Positions 37,133-45,916 are shown, counted from the first letter of the stretch. The stretch is DNA of 64,000 bases from DATFRY01 sp035489015 (GCA_035489015.1 DATHKR010000158.1:1-64000); one strand, 5' to 3'. The notes: a model not told the origin generated them from the letters alone. Numbers and translations are program-made.

Positions 37133-38247
37133 CAGGCCTGGCCTCCGATCGCCTGCTGGTAGCGGCTCATCGACGCGGCCAGGCTGAAGCGCTCGGCCGA
37201 GCGGCGCGCGGCCTGACCGACCGCGGCGCACAGCGCGGGTGATTCGAGGAGCGCGACCGCGCGCTCGGCCAGCGCGGCGGCGTCGCCGACCGGGACCAGG
37301 AACCCGTCGCGGCCGGGCTCGGCGATCACCTCGCGCGGGCCGTAGTCGCAGTCGGTGGAGACGACCGGCGTGCCGCAGGCCATGGCCTGGATGAGCGAGC
37401 CGGGCAGTCCCTCCACGCGGGAAGACTGCATCAGCAGCCGGGCCCGGGCCATGAACTTGAACGGGTTGGCCTGGAACCCGGCGAAATCGACCTGCCCGGC
37501 CAGGCCGCGCGCGCGCACTCGCTCGACCAGGTCACCCTCGAGCGGGCCGCTGCCGAGGACGACCAGGCGGGCCGGCACCCGCTCGCGGATCCGCGCGAAC
37601 GCCTCGATGAGGGTCGGGTAGTCCTTGAGCCCGATCAGGCGGCCGACCGCGAGGATGACCGGGGTCGACTCGGTCGGGGCGAACCACGGGTGATCGACCG
37701 GCTCGCCGGCCAGCTCGGCCAGGCGCTCGCTGACCATCGGGTTGTAGACCACCGCGATGTGATCGCGATCGAGCCGCAGCTCGACGGCCAGCTCGTCGGC
37801 CACGCCCTGCGAGACGGCGGTGACCAGGTCGGCCAGCCGGTAGGTGAGCCGCTTGACCGACACCTCGGCCCGCTGGCGCACGTGCATGCGGCTGCGCCCG
37901 CGGAAGAGCGTGCTCCGCTCGGACAGGACCAGGCGGCCGCGCGACCGGGTGGCGCGGTGGGCGAGCACGGCCGGGATGTTGGCCGCGCTCGCGGTCGAGA
38001 ACAGCACGTCGGGCTTCTCGCGGCGGAGCACCCGGCCGAGGCCGACCCCGCTGGTGGCCAGGCGGGCCGAGCCGAGCTCGATGACCCGCACGTCGGACGG
38101 CAGCTCGGCCAGCGACGCGCCGACCGCGCGCATGAGGACCAGGGTCGGGCGGAAGCGGCTGCGGTCGAGGTGCTGGAGCAGCGTGAGGGTGACCCGGTCG
38201 GCCCCGCCCTCGTCGAGAGTCGGCCGGAAGAAGAAGACGCTCTTCAC
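37132..38247 (-). CDS. GT4-family glycosyltransferase
   Basis: A 371-residue retaining transferase. The N-terminal domain has RPTLDEGGADRVTLTLLQHL, LSERSTLFRG and LVTAVSQGVADELA; the donor domain has VILAVGRLIGLKDYPTLIEAF, LVVLGSGPLEGDL and VEGLPGSLIQAMACGTPVVSTD, where VEGLPGSLIQA is the EX7E motif. The start is GTG at 38247, overlapping the HAD gene as GTGA; another GTG stands directly before it. The sugar it adds is unknown but may be the CMP-activated one of the same operon. Confidence 0.9.
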   Translation of the reverse strand: MKSVFFFRPTLDEGGADRVTLTLLQHLDRSRFRPTLVLMRAVGASLAELPSDVRVIELGSARLATSGVGLGRVLRREKPDVLFSTASAANIPAVLAHRATRSRGRLVLSERSTLFRGRSRMHVRQRAEVSVKRLTYRLADLVTAVSQGVADELAVELRLDRDHIAVVYNPMVSERLAELAGEPVDHPWFAPTESTPVILAVGRLIGLKDYPTLIEAFARIRERVPARLVVLGSGPLEGDLVERVRARGLAGQVDFAGFQANPFKFMARARLLMQSSRVEGLPGSLIQAMACGTPVVSTDCDYGPREVIAEPGRDGFLVPVGDAAALAERAVALLESPALCAAVGQAARRSAERFSLAASMSRYQQAIGGQA

Positions 38248-38918
38248 CACGCGTCCACCAGCGAGACCAGCGAGACCAGGTCCTCGACCTGGCGGGCACC
38301 GGAGCGAGCCCAGTGGTCGGCCAGCGGTGGGGTGGTCCGGGCCAGGAAGTGGGTGCCGGCGGCGCGGGCGGCGCGCTCGTCGCTGGCGCCGTCGCCGACG
38401 AACAGGATCTGGTCCATGGCGAGGTCGTGGCGCGACGCGATGTCGGCCAGGATGTTGGCCTTCTCGCGCGGCGAGCCCCACACCTCGCGGAAGTGGGCGC
38501 GGAGCTCGCGCGCGTCGACCACCCGGTCGAGCTCGTCCTGCGGCGTTCCGGACGCGACGAACAGCGGGTAGCGCGGCGCCAGCGCGGCCAGCGCCGCCTC
38601 GGCGCCGGGCACGAACGGACAGGCCAGCACCTTGCGCAGCGCGATCGAGCTGAACCGATCGCCCAGCTCGAGTCGCTCGGTCTCGGCCAGCGGCTGCTGG
38701 ATCACGTTCTGGTAGATCCAGTCGAACTTCACGAACCGCGAGATGCCCAGGTTGGCCAGGTGATGCTCGCGGACCTGGGCGACCAGCGACGGCGGCAGGT
38801 GCGAGAACAGCTCGACGAAGGCGTCGGTCTTGATGTCGGCCGACTCGAGGATCACCCCGTCGAAGTCGAACACGACCGCGCCCAGGCGCGGCCGGTCACT
38901 CGATTCCGCGCGATCCAT
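38244..38918 (-). CDS. HAD-family phosphatase
   Basis: A 224-residue hydrolase. Motif I is VVFDFDGVILESADIK (nucleophile and acid/base Asp), motif II is LFVASGTPQDELD (Thr/Ser), the Lys is in SPREKANIL and motif IV is FVGDGASDERAA. The helical cap after motif I marks a C1-type phosphoglycolate-phosphatase-like enzyme. Within this operon it probably removes phosphate from the acid-sugar intermediate before CMP activation. It overlaps the epimerase gene by 23 bases and is followed by the glycosyltransferase with a GTGA overlap. ATG 38918. Confidence 0.88.
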   Translation of the reverse strand: MDRAESSDRPRLGAVVFDFDGVILESADIKTDAFVELFSHLPPSLVAQVREHHLANLGISRFVKFDWIYQNVIQQPLAETERLELGDRFSSIALRKVLACPFVPGAEAALAALAPRYPLFVASGTPQDELDRVVDARELRAHFREVWGSPREKANILADIASRHDLAMDQILFVGDGASDERAARAAGTHFLARTTPPLADHWARSGARQVEDLVSLVSLVDAW

Positions 38919-39777
38919 GCAGCTCCTCGACCATCTGGAGCAGACCCTGCCCCATGTCGACGTACTCGGTGGTGACCAGCTTGCGACCCGGCTTGGGCGT
39001 GAACGCGTACGGGGTGACGCTGTAGTGGCCGGCGCGGCCGTCGGACGGGCTGTAGTCGACGGCGACCGGGCGCCCCAGGATCTCCTGGAACATGGTGAAC
39101 AGGTCGGCGGCGCGCAGCGCGCTCGGCCCGGTGAGCAGCATGTGCTTGCCCTCGAAGTCGGGCGACATGGCGTCCACCGACAGGCGGGCGGCGTCCTCGA
39201 CGTGGATGTACTCGCGGATGTCGTCCGGCGTGCCGGTGTAGGCGATGCGGCCGTCGCCCATGGCCTGGGCCAGCAGCCGGTAGACGCCGTTGGAGCGGTC
39301 GGCGCGCGGCCCGTACAGGCTGCCGTAGCGGAGGACGGTGTAGCGCAGCCCGTAGCTCGCCGCGTACTCCTCGATGTACGTCTCGCAGGCCTGCTTGGAG
39401 CAGCGGTAGAAGCCGCCCTCGCGGCTGTACACGTACACCGTGCTGGCGAACAGGAACCGGTGCACGCCGGCGGCGCGCATCGCCTCGAGCAGGTGCACGG
39501 TGCCGAGGATGTTGGCGTGCACGGTCTCGAGCGGGCGCGAGCGCGCGGCGTTGAGGTCGGCGAAGCCGGCCAGGTGATAGACCGCCTCCTGGCCGCTCGC
39601 CGCCCGGGTCAGCCCGTCGAGGTCGCCCAGCTCGCCGATCACCAGGCGAGCCCCGGCCGGCAGCCAGCGCGACGGCGCGCGGTCGAACACGGTCACCTCG
39701 TGGCCGCGCTCGGCCAGCGCGTCGACCAGGTGGCTGCCCAGGAAGCCGGAGCCCCCGGTGACCAGGACGCGGGCCAT
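38896..39777 (-). CDS. NAD-dependent epimerase/dehydratase (extended SDR)
   Basis: A 293-residue SDR enzyme: NAD site VLVTGGSGFLGSHLVDAL, HLAGFADLNAARSRP, ASTVYVYSREGGFYRCSKQA with the catalytic Thr/Ser and Tyr-x-x-x-Lys (YRCSK), and RYGSLYGPRADRSNGVYRL. It is short compared with GalE (about 330). It should alter the configuration of a nucleotide- or phospho-sugar in this operon; the exact reaction is unknown. It lies 31 bases after the hydroxyacid dehydrogenase gene. Confidence 0.88.
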   Translation of the reverse strand: MARVLVTGGSGFLGSHLVDALAERGHEVTVFDRAPSRWLPAGARLVIGELGDLDGLTRAASGQEAVYHLAGFADLNAARSRPLETVHANILGTVHLLEAMRAAGVHRFLFASTVYVYSREGGFYRCSKQACETYIEEYAASYGLRYTVLRYGSLYGPRADRSNGVYRLLAQAMGDGRIAYTGTPDDIREYIHVEDAARLSVDAMSPDFEGKHMLLTGPSALRAADLFTMFQEILGRPVAVDYSPSDGRAGHYSVTPYAFTPKPGRKLVTTEYVDMGQGLLQMVEELHGSRGIE

Positions 39778-39808
39778 CAGTCGTCAGCGCTCCGACCGGG
39801 TCGGAGCA

Positions 39809-40741
39809 TCAGGCGCTCCCCAGCGCGCGCAGGAGGTTGGTCGCCGCCTCCAGCTCCATTCGCTCGCGCGCCTCGCGCGCGTACGAGCCGATGTGCGCGG
39901 TCATGAAGCAGCCGGGCAGCGCGCGGAGCGGGCCCTTGTACGGCTCCTGCTCGAAGCAGTCGAGGTAGGCGAGCGCGCGCGGGTGGGCGGCCAGGTGGGC
40001 GGCGAGCGCGTCCTCGTCGACCAGCCCGCCGCGCGAGGTGTTGACCAGGACCGCGTCGTCGCGCATCGCGGCCAGCTCGGCCGCGCCGATGATGTGGCGG
40101 GCGGATGCCGCGTACGGCAGGTGGAGCGAGACGACGTCGGAGACGGCCAGGAGCTCGCCCATCTCGACGTAGCGCGCGCCGGTCGACGCCGCGGCGCGCG
40201 GATCGCGCTCCGGGTCGACCGCCACCATCGGGCACTCGAACGGCGCGAGCAGGCGGGCGAACGCGCGCCCGACCCGGCCGAAGCCGACCAGGCCGATCGT
40301 CTTGCCGCGCAGGAGCCGGCCCATCGGCTTCTTCCAGGTGCCGGCGCGGATGCCGGCGTGGCAGTCGGGCACCAGGCGGAGCGCGCCGAGCAGCCCGGCC
40401 AGGGTCAGCTCGGCGACCGCGTCCACGTGCGCCTCGGGCGTGTTGTGCACCGCGATGCCGAGCTCGCGGGCGGCCGCGTGGTCGACGTTGTCCATGCCGA
40501 CCCCGACCCGCGAGATGCACTTCAGGGCCGGGTTCGCGCGCAGGAGATCGCCGCTCAGCTTCTCGGTGCCGGCGATGAGCCCGACCACGTCGGCGAGGAA
40601 GCCGCTGCTCTCGTCGGGGGTGAGCTGACGGCCGTGCGGGTTCATGCGGACCTCGAACCCGCGCTCGCGCAGGAGATCGAGCGGCGCGCTCGACTCGCCG
40701 GCGAACGAGCTGGTCGAGATGGCGACGATCCGGGCGGTCAC
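39809..40741 (-). CDS. D-2-hydroxyacid dehydrogenase family protein
   Basis: A 310-residue NAD-dependent enzyme like phosphoglycerate or hydroxypyruvate dehydrogenases. ISRVGVGMDNVD carries the substrate-binding Arg, GKTIGLVGFGRVGRAFARLL is the NAD fold, and NTSRGGLVDEDAL, the catalytic Glu of DCFEQEPYKG and the catalytic His of TAHIGSYA complete the site. No serine-binding ACT domain is present, so it is not a full SerA. The GTG at 40741 overlaps the cytidylyltransferase stop (GTGA). Its location suggests reduction or oxidation of a 2-keto/2-hydroxy acid used in the surface glycan, not serine synthesis. Confidence 0.88.
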   Translation of the reverse strand: MTARIVAISTSSFAGESSAPLDLLRERGFEVRMNPHGRQLTPDESSGFLADVVGLIAGTEKLSGDLLRANPALKCISRVGVGMDNVDHAAARELGIAVHNTPEAHVDAVAELTLAGLLGALRLVPDCHAGIRAGTWKKPMGRLLRGKTIGLVGFGRVGRAFARLLAPFECPMVAVDPERDPRAAASTGARYVEMGELLAVSDVVSLHLPYAASARHIIGAAELAAMRDDAVLVNTSRGGLVDEDALAAHLAAHPRALAYLDCFEQEPYKGPLRALPGCFMTAHIGSYAREARERMELEAATNLLRALGSA

Positions 40742-41523
40742 TTGCCACCCCCGCGGCCGGCGTCATGGCCGGGGTCGGGCGCGTTGCCCTCGCGGTGCTC
40801 GGCGCGCAGCGTCTCGACCTTGTCCGGGTTGGCCACCCAGTACTCGGCGAACTGGACGTCGATCGGCCCGTGGATGTCGCGCCCGGTCACCCACGGGCGC
40901 ACGATCGGGAACACGCGCTTGCCCATCCACCACCACGGGTTGGGGCCGTCCTCGACCTGCACGGTCTGCTTGCGAAACGCCCAGACTCCCTGATCGTAGT
41001 AGTAGGCCTTGGGGTAGGACTGGCGCTCGGTCGACACCTTGCGCGGGCCGCCGAAGGTGGTGACCAGGCCGTCCCCGGTGATCTCGAGCGCGCGGTACGG
41101 GTGGTCGTCGGCCGCCTCCCACACCGTCATCACCGAGTCGATGTCGGCGCGCTCGTCGAGGATCTCGAGCGCGCGGTCGATGATCGGCCCGTCCACCATC
41201 GCGGTGTTGCCGAGCAGGAGCACGATGTTCTGCAGCCCCTCGACCCGCGCGTCGACGTACTCGACCGCGTGCTTGATGACGATGCCGTGGTTGACCGAGT
41301 CGCCGCCCAGCTCGTCGGGACGTGGGATGATGTGGGCGCCGGCGGCGCGCGACGCCTCGGCGATGGCCTCCCCGTCGGTGGAGACGTAGACCGCGTCGAT
41401 GCGGGTGGCGTCGTGGGCGGCCTGGATGGGGTACTGCACCATCGGCTTGCCCCCGAGCTGCATGACGTTCTTGTTGCGGATGGACTTGGACCCGGCGCGG
41501 GCGGTCACGATGGCGACGTTCAT
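40738..41523 (-). CDS. CMP-sugar synthetase-like cytidylyltransferase (NeuA family)
   Basis: Transfers CMP from CTP to a sugar acid. The 261-residue protein opens NVAIVTARAGSKSIRNKNV with the P-loop-like motif of acylneuraminate/KDO cytidylyltransferases, and has VYVSTDGEAIAEASRAAGA, LLLGNTAMVDGPIID and a C-terminal DVQFAEYW region. Homologues act on N-acylneuraminate, KDO, legionaminate or related acids; the substrate is not given by sequence, and no synthase gene of the NeuB/KdsA type is in the window. It is first in the operon; ATG 41523 is favoured over an upstream GTG at 41535. A palindrome TGACGTCA lies upstream at 41573-41580. Confidence 0.86.
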   Translation of the reverse strand: MNVAIVTARAGSKSIRNKNVMQLGGKPMVQYPIQAAHDATRIDAVYVSTDGEAIAEASRAAGAHIIPRPDELGGDSVNHGIVIKHAVEYVDARVEGLQNIVLLLGNTAMVDGPIIDRALEILDERADIDSVMTVWEAADDHPYRALEITGDGLVTTFGGPRKVSTERQSYPKAYYYDQGVWAFRKQTVQVEDGPNPWWWMGKRVFPIVRPWVTGRDIHGPIDVQFAEYWVANPDKVETLRAEHREGNAPDPGHDAGRGGGK

Positions 41524-41559
41524 GGGCGGATTCACTCGGCTGGCTGGAGGGGCGCCGGT

Positions 41560-41612
41560 TTATAACGGGGTTTGACGTCAGGCGCGACCCGCACGTTCGC
41601 CCGCTTCGGGTC
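41560..41612 (-). promoter_or_regulatory. Leader region of the CMP-sugar operon: TATAA-like box, palindrome, hairpin
   Basis: On the minus strand TTATAA (near 41565-41560) resembles a -10 box; the palindrome TGACGTCA (41573-41580) lies just upstream of it. GACCCG (41586-41591) pairs with CGGGTC (41607-41612), which could end the upstream 6-phosphogluconolactonase transcript. No good -35 box is spaced correctly, so promoter status is weak. Confidence 0.3.
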
Positions 41613-41627
41613 CCGGTTTGCGGCCGC

Positions 41628-42305
41628 TCAGGACAGCCGTGACGCCGCGTCAACATCGAGCAGCCAGGTGGCCGAGCCGCCGCGCGGCTGGACCAGGCTG
41701 GCCGGCACCGCGCCGGGCGAATCGTGGAGCGCGGCGCGCGCTGCCTCCGCCTTGGCGGCGCCGGAGACCAGGAAAATCACGTCCTTGACCGCGGACAGGA
41801 GCGGGAACGTCGCGGTGATGCGCCGGCCGGCGCGGGCCGGCACGTACAGGCGCAGGGTCTCGCCCAGGGCCGACGAGCCGGGAAACAGCGACGCGGTGTG
41901 GCCGTCGGATCCCAGGCCGAGCAGGGCGAGGTCGAGCGAGGGCGGCTCGATCACGCCGCGCAGCTCCTCCTCGGCCAGCCGGGCCGCGCGCTCCGCCTCG
42001 ATCTCGCCGCGGATGCGGTGCACTCGCTCGGTCGGGAAGCGGGCCGGGTCGAGCCAGGCCCGGCGGACCATCCCGTAGTTGGACTCGATGTGATCGGGCG
42101 GGACGGCGCGCTCGTCCCCGAAGAAGAGGTGGACCCCCTTCCAGTCGGCCGCGGTGCTCTGTCGAGCGATGAGCTCGTAGGCGCGCGCCGGGGTGGAGCC
42201 ACCGGCCAGGAGCAGGCGGCGAGCGCCGGCGCGGATGGCGTCGAGCACGCGGGTGGCCGCGGCCTGGGCCAGCGCCTCGGCGTCGGCGTGGACCTCGACG
42301 CTCAT
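41628..42305 (-). CDS. pgl: 6-phosphogluconolactonase
   Basis: Hydrolyses 6-phosphogluconolactone in the oxidative pentose phosphate pathway. The 225-residue DevB/SOL-type protein has LLLAGGSTPARAYELI, FFGDERAVPPDHIESNYGM and ALLGLGSDGHTASLFPGS, the phosphate- and substrate-binding loops of the family, and normal length. A purine-rich GGGAGGA lies just before the ATG at 42305. It stands alone between an intrinsic terminator and the CMP-sugar operon; zwf and gnd are not in the window. Link to glycan synthesis is through NADPH supply at most. Confidence 0.93.
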   Translation of the reverse strand: MSVEVHADAEALAQAAATRVLDAIRAGARRLLLAGGSTPARAYELIARQSTAADWKGVHLFFGDERAVPPDHIESNYGMVRRAWLDPARFPTERVHRIRGEIEAERAARLAEEELRGVIEPPSLDLALLGLGSDGHTASLFPGSSALGETLRLYVPARAGRRITATFPLLSAVKDVIFLVSGAAKAEAARAALHDSPGAVPASLVQPRGGSATWLLDVDAASRLS

Positions 42306-42355
42306 CGATCCTCCCTCGGGGCCTCACGCATCGCGCGGGATCCTACCGCAAAGCC

Positions 42356-42397
42356 GAAAAGACCGCGGGCGGCGAGCCCGGAGGAGCGCCGCCCGCG
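42356..42397 (-). terminator. Intrinsic terminator of the propeller-lipoprotein gene
   Basis: On the plus strand CGCGGGCGGCG (42364-42374) pairs perfectly over 11 bases with CGCCGCCCGCG (42387-42397), loop 12 bases. Read in the minus direction the stem is followed by GTCTTTTC, a T-run. It lies 25 bases beyond the lipoprotein stop at 42422, so this is a proper Rho-independent terminator. The rest of the 116-base gap to pgl shows only its ribosome-binding site. Confidence 0.8.
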
Positions 42398-42421
42398 AGA
42401 TCCGCATCACCGCTCGGAGCG

Positions 42422-45400
42422 CTACGGACCGGCGACGGTCGGAAGCGCGCAGACGTGCGGCGCGCCGCTCGCGTCGCTGGCCGGGCAGACCCCGCCGGTC
42501 TCGGCGTCGCAGACGATCCCCTCGCGCCGGCCGAGGTCCTCGGGGCACTCGATGCTGGTGCCGTCGCACCGCTCGCGCCGGTCACAGAACGCCGTGGCGT
42601 AGCCGCGGCAGACCCGGTTGGCCACCACCGGCGCGCAGGTGCCGTCCTGCGGGGCGCCGCGCGCCGCGCTGCACGACTGGCAGTCGCCGGGGTCGCCGTC
42701 GCCGCAGGCGGTGTCGCAGCAGCGCCCGTCGACGCAGAAGCCGCTGTCGCAGGCGGCGTCGCTGTTGCACATCGTGCCGCCGGCCGGCCGCGACGTGATG
42801 CGGCGATGGAACACCCGCGCCGTATCCAGGTCGGGGACCAGCCGAGTGTACGCGATGACGGCCACGTCGGACGAGCCGCCCTGGCTCGAGCTCATGGCCG
42901 GGACCGACTCGGTCTCGGTCGTGTTCGAGATGACCACGTTCGGCGAGGCCAGCCCGCCGGTGGAGACCTGCCCGCCGTAGATGTCGGTCGAGTTGATGCC
43001 GGCGTCGCGCCCGTCGGTCCAGGCGACCAGGTAGCTGTTCTGGGTGAACACCGCCACCGGCTCGGTCTGGCTGCCGGTCGCGGTCGCGATGGCGATGCCG
43101 CCGCCGTCGACCACGGTGATGCCGGCGTCGGTCGCGGTGACCCGGGCGCCGAAGATGTCGCCCAGCGTCTCGTTGCGCCGGTCCTCCCAGGTGACGAAGA
43201 ACCGACCGCCGCCGAACGTCACGTCCGGGTTGATCTGCGCGCCGGCGCCGGCCGAGATCGGCACGCCACACGGATCGAGCACCGCGCCGGCCGGGGTGAT
43301 CCGCGCGCCGAGCACGTCGGCGTCGGCGGGCGGCACCTGCGACGACCACGCGACCAGGTACAGGCCGCTGGTCGGGTCGAACGCCACCGACGGGCGGGTC
43401 TGGTTGCCGGCGCTCACGCAGATCGGGATGTCGGCGGCGGTGACGGTGCCGTCCGCGCCGAGGATCGCGCCCAGGATGTCGAAGCTGCCGTTGCGCCGGT
43501 CCTGCCACACGATGAGCGCGCTGGTCCCGTCGCTGGCCACCTCGGGCGTGATCTGCTCGCGCGCCGCGGTGCTGATCGCGATGCCGGCGCCGTCGGTGAC
43601 GACCCCGGCGGCGTCCACCCGGGCGGCGAAGATGTCGTCGTTGCCGTTGCGGGCGTCGTTCCAGGCCACGATGGTGCCGGTGCCGAGCCGGGCCGCGTCG
43701 GGCGCGCCCTGCTGGCCGACCGCGGTCGACACCTCGCGCGAGGCCGCGTCCTGGTTGGTCCCGTTGAAGCGGACCCGCAGGCTGCGGATGTCGGAGCCGA
43801 ACGCGCGGCTGTCGCTCCACGCCACCAGCCAGTTGGTGTTGTTCTCGGCCACGGTCGGCGAGGTCTGCCGGTTGTTGCCGCTCACCACCAGGATGCCGTC
43901 CGGATCGGTCAGCCCGCCGGCCGCGCTGATGCGCGCCACGTGGACCGCGTCGGCTCCGCCGTGGCGGTCGTCCTGCCAGCTGACCATCCAGCCGCCGGCG
44001 CTGGCGGTCACCGAGGGGGCCCGCTGGTCGCGGATCGCGCCGGCCACCAGCATCTCGCCGCCGCTGGCGGTGAGGTCGGCGCTGACCACCTGGCCGAAGA
44101 CGTCGAAGCCGCGGGTCGCCAGGTTGCGCCGGTCGGCCCACGCCACCAGGCAGCTCGCCCCGCTGCAGGCGATCTCCGGCTGGTTCTGGGTGCTGAGGGC
44201 GGCGCTGACCGCGATGCCGCCCACCGTCGCGGCGCCCTCGGTGCGCGTGTCGAGCACCGCCCCGGCCGGCGACACCCGCGCGCCGTAGACGTCGATGCCA
44301 TTGTTGTTGTTGGCCCACACCACCGCGAAGTTGCCCGCGCTGAAGGCCACGGCCGACTGCGACTGGCTGCCGGACGCGGCCGAGACGTCGAACGCCGCGC
44401 CGCTCGGCACCCCGCCGGCGGTGACCAGGCGCCCGCGCAGATCGGGCGCCGCGGTGGTGGCGCCCTGGGTGAAGGTGACCAGGAAGTTGCCGCCCGGATC
44501 GGCCGCCACCGCCGGCTCGCGCTCGGCCGCCGCGCTGGTCGCGATGTTGATGGTGCCTCCGAACGTGGTGCCGTTGAACAGCGCGCCGCGCACGTCCTCG
44601 TCGCTCTGATAGACCAGGAGCGCGGTCGAGCCGCGCGAGGCCAGGTGGGGAAGGGTCTCGCTGGCGCCGGTGGCGGCGACGTTGCCCAGCTGGGTGACCG
44701 CGCCGTCGGCCGGATCGACCCGCGCCGCCCGGATGTTGCCCGCCTCCTGCCAGGCGACCACGAAGACGCCGCCGGCGAAGGCCACGGTCGGGTTGTCCTG
44801 CACCCCGTTGTCGTCGGACACCGCGATGCCGAGCGTGTCGAGCACCTCACCGGCCGCGCCTATCCGGGTCCCGAAGATGTCGCGCTGGGACCCGTTGCGG
44901 TCGTCCTGCCACACCACCAGGAACTGATCGCCGTCCGCGCTGGCGGCCACCGACGAGCGGCGCGCGCCGGCGCCGGTCCAGCCGACCACCGGCTGATCGA
45001 GGCCGACCTCGGCCTCGACCGTGGGATCGAGCACCGCCGGAAACGCGGTGCCGGACAGGACGTCCTCGGGGATGACCATGCGGATGGCGCCGTCGGCGTA
45101 CTCGGTGGTGATCGGGACGTCGACCCCGTTGGCGTCGATCCAGGTCGCCCGCGAGTAGCGGAAGCCGAGCCGGCCGGGCGCGCCGAAGTGGAGGCCGCCG
45201 GCGGTGGCGGACAGGTAGCGCGGCCCGACCACGGCCACCTCGACCACGAGATCGCCGCCGCTGCCGGGGGCCGACTCGAAGCGCCAGCTCTGCTCGACGC
45301 CGCGCTCGTCGTTGCGCAGCTCCTCGACCACCTGGGCGCGCGTGACCAGGAGCCGGCCGGTGTCGCGATCGACCGCGGCGCTGCGATAGGTGGTGTCGAC

Positions 45401-45805
45401 CAGGGCGTCGCCGCGGCGGATGGAGGTGGTCTCGAGCGCGATCGGCGCGCCGGACACGGCCTGGTCGCCGTCGCCGGGCTGGTAGGGCGTGACCTGGACG
45501 ACGCCGCGGTCGACGCTGACGGCGTGGGTCGAGTGGCCGGCGACGAACACGCCCCCGCCGCCGCGGAAGGCGAGCTGGACGCGGTCGACGAGAGAGTCGA
45601 GGCGGGTCTCGCGGCCCACCCGCAGCGAGCCGGTCGCGACCTCGGCCCCGCCGGACGGCTGATCGGGCGGCGTCACCGACGGGTCGCCGGCGCCGTTGCG
45701 GTCCGGACCGGAGAGCGAACAGCCCCCCGCGAGGAGCGCGAGGCCGATGAAGGCACGGGTACAACACCGAGTTCGTCTACTCACGTTGTGAGCTCTCACT
45801 TCCAT
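42422..45805 (-). CDS. Large secreted lipoprotein with 14 propeller-like repeats and Cys-rich tail
   Basis: An 1127-residue lipoprotein (GLALLAGGC, Cys29). After a beta-rich N-terminal domain (about 40-275) there are 14 repeats of about 50-60 residues, each with a core like FLVVWQDDRNGSQRDIFGTRI or WLVAWSDSRAFGSDIRS; counting them gives exactly 14, suggesting two seven-bladed beta-propellers. The C-terminal 120 residues have about 15 cysteines in patterns such as CDSGFCVDGRCCDTACGDGD and CQSC, a module common in myxobacterial secreted proteins. Probably surface-exposed, binding ligands; no catalytic site is recognised. ATG 45805. Confidence 0.87.
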   Translation of the reverse strand: MEVRAHNVSRRTRCCTRAFIGLALLAGGCSLSGPDRNGAGDPSVTPPDQPSGGAEVATGSLRVGRETRLDSLVDRVQLAFRGGGGVFVAGHSTHAVSVDRGVVQVTPYQPGDGDQAVSGAPIALETTSIRRGDALVDTTYRSAAVDRDTGRLLVTRAQVVEELRNDERGVEQSWRFESAPGSGGDLVVEVAVVGPRYLSATAGGLHFGAPGRLGFRYSRATWIDANGVDVPITTEYADGAIRMVIPEDVLSGTAFPAVLDPTVEAEVGLDQPVVGWTGAGARRSSVAASADGDQFLVVWQDDRNGSQRDIFGTRIGAAGEVLDTLGIAVSDDNGVQDNPTVAFAGGVFVVAWQEAGNIRAARVDPADGAVTQLGNVAATGASETLPHLASRGSTALLVYQSDEDVRGALFNGTTFGGTINIATSAAAEREPAVAADPGGNFLVTFTQGATTAAPDLRGRLVTAGGVPSGAAFDVSAASGSQSQSAVAFSAGNFAVVWANNNNGIDVYGARVSPAGAVLDTRTEGAATVGGIAVSAALSTQNQPEIACSGASCLVAWADRRNLATRGFDVFGQVVSADLTASGGEMLVAGAIRDQRAPSVTASAGGWMVSWQDDRHGGADAVHVARISAAGGLTDPDGILVVSGNNRQTSPTVAENNTNWLVAWSDSRAFGSDIRSLRVRFNGTNQDAASREVSTAVGQQGAPDAARLGTGTIVAWNDARNGNDDIFAARVDAAGVVTDGAGIAISTAAREQITPEVASDGTSALIVWQDRRNGSFDILGAILGADGTVTAADIPICVSAGNQTRPSVAFDPTSGLYLVAWSSQVPPADADVLGARITPAGAVLDPCGVPISAGAGAQINPDVTFGGGRFFVTWEDRRNETLGDIFGARVTATDAGITVVDGGGIAIATATGSQTEPVAVFTQNSYLVAWTDGRDAGINSTDIYGGQVSTGGLASPNVVISNTTETESVPAMSSSQGGSSDVAVIAYTRLVPDLDTARVFHRRITSRPAGGTMCNSDAACDSGFCVDGRCCDTACGDGDPGDCQSCSAARGAPQDGTCAPVVANRVCRGYATAFCDRRERCDGTSIECPEDLGRREGIVCDAETGGVCPASDASGAPHVCALPTVAGP

Positions 45806-45916
45806 TCCCCCCTGGACCGTAGTGCGCGTGGCGGTCGACGGAAGAATCGTATCTCGCCCGACATCGGGGCGGAAGCGCGGCGCGTGGGGCCGGTCGCCAG
45901 GAACCGCCGGACTCGC

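Noticed and set aside
39809..40741. Serine-biosynthetic phosphoglycerate dehydrogenase SerA
   Set aside because: Too short, no ACT regulatory domain, and embedded in a glycan operon.
40738..41523. KDO cytidylyltransferase KdsB of lipopolysaccharide core synthesis
   Set aside because: The motifs favour the NeuA branch, and kdsA, kdsC-type and lpx genes are absent; the neighbours belong to a surface-polymer operon.
40738..41523. Phosphonate cytidylyltransferase step, as in some phosphonate pathways with a hydroxyacid dehydrogenase
   Set aside because: No phosphoenolpyruvate mutase or phosphonopyruvate decarboxylase is in the window, so there is no positive support.
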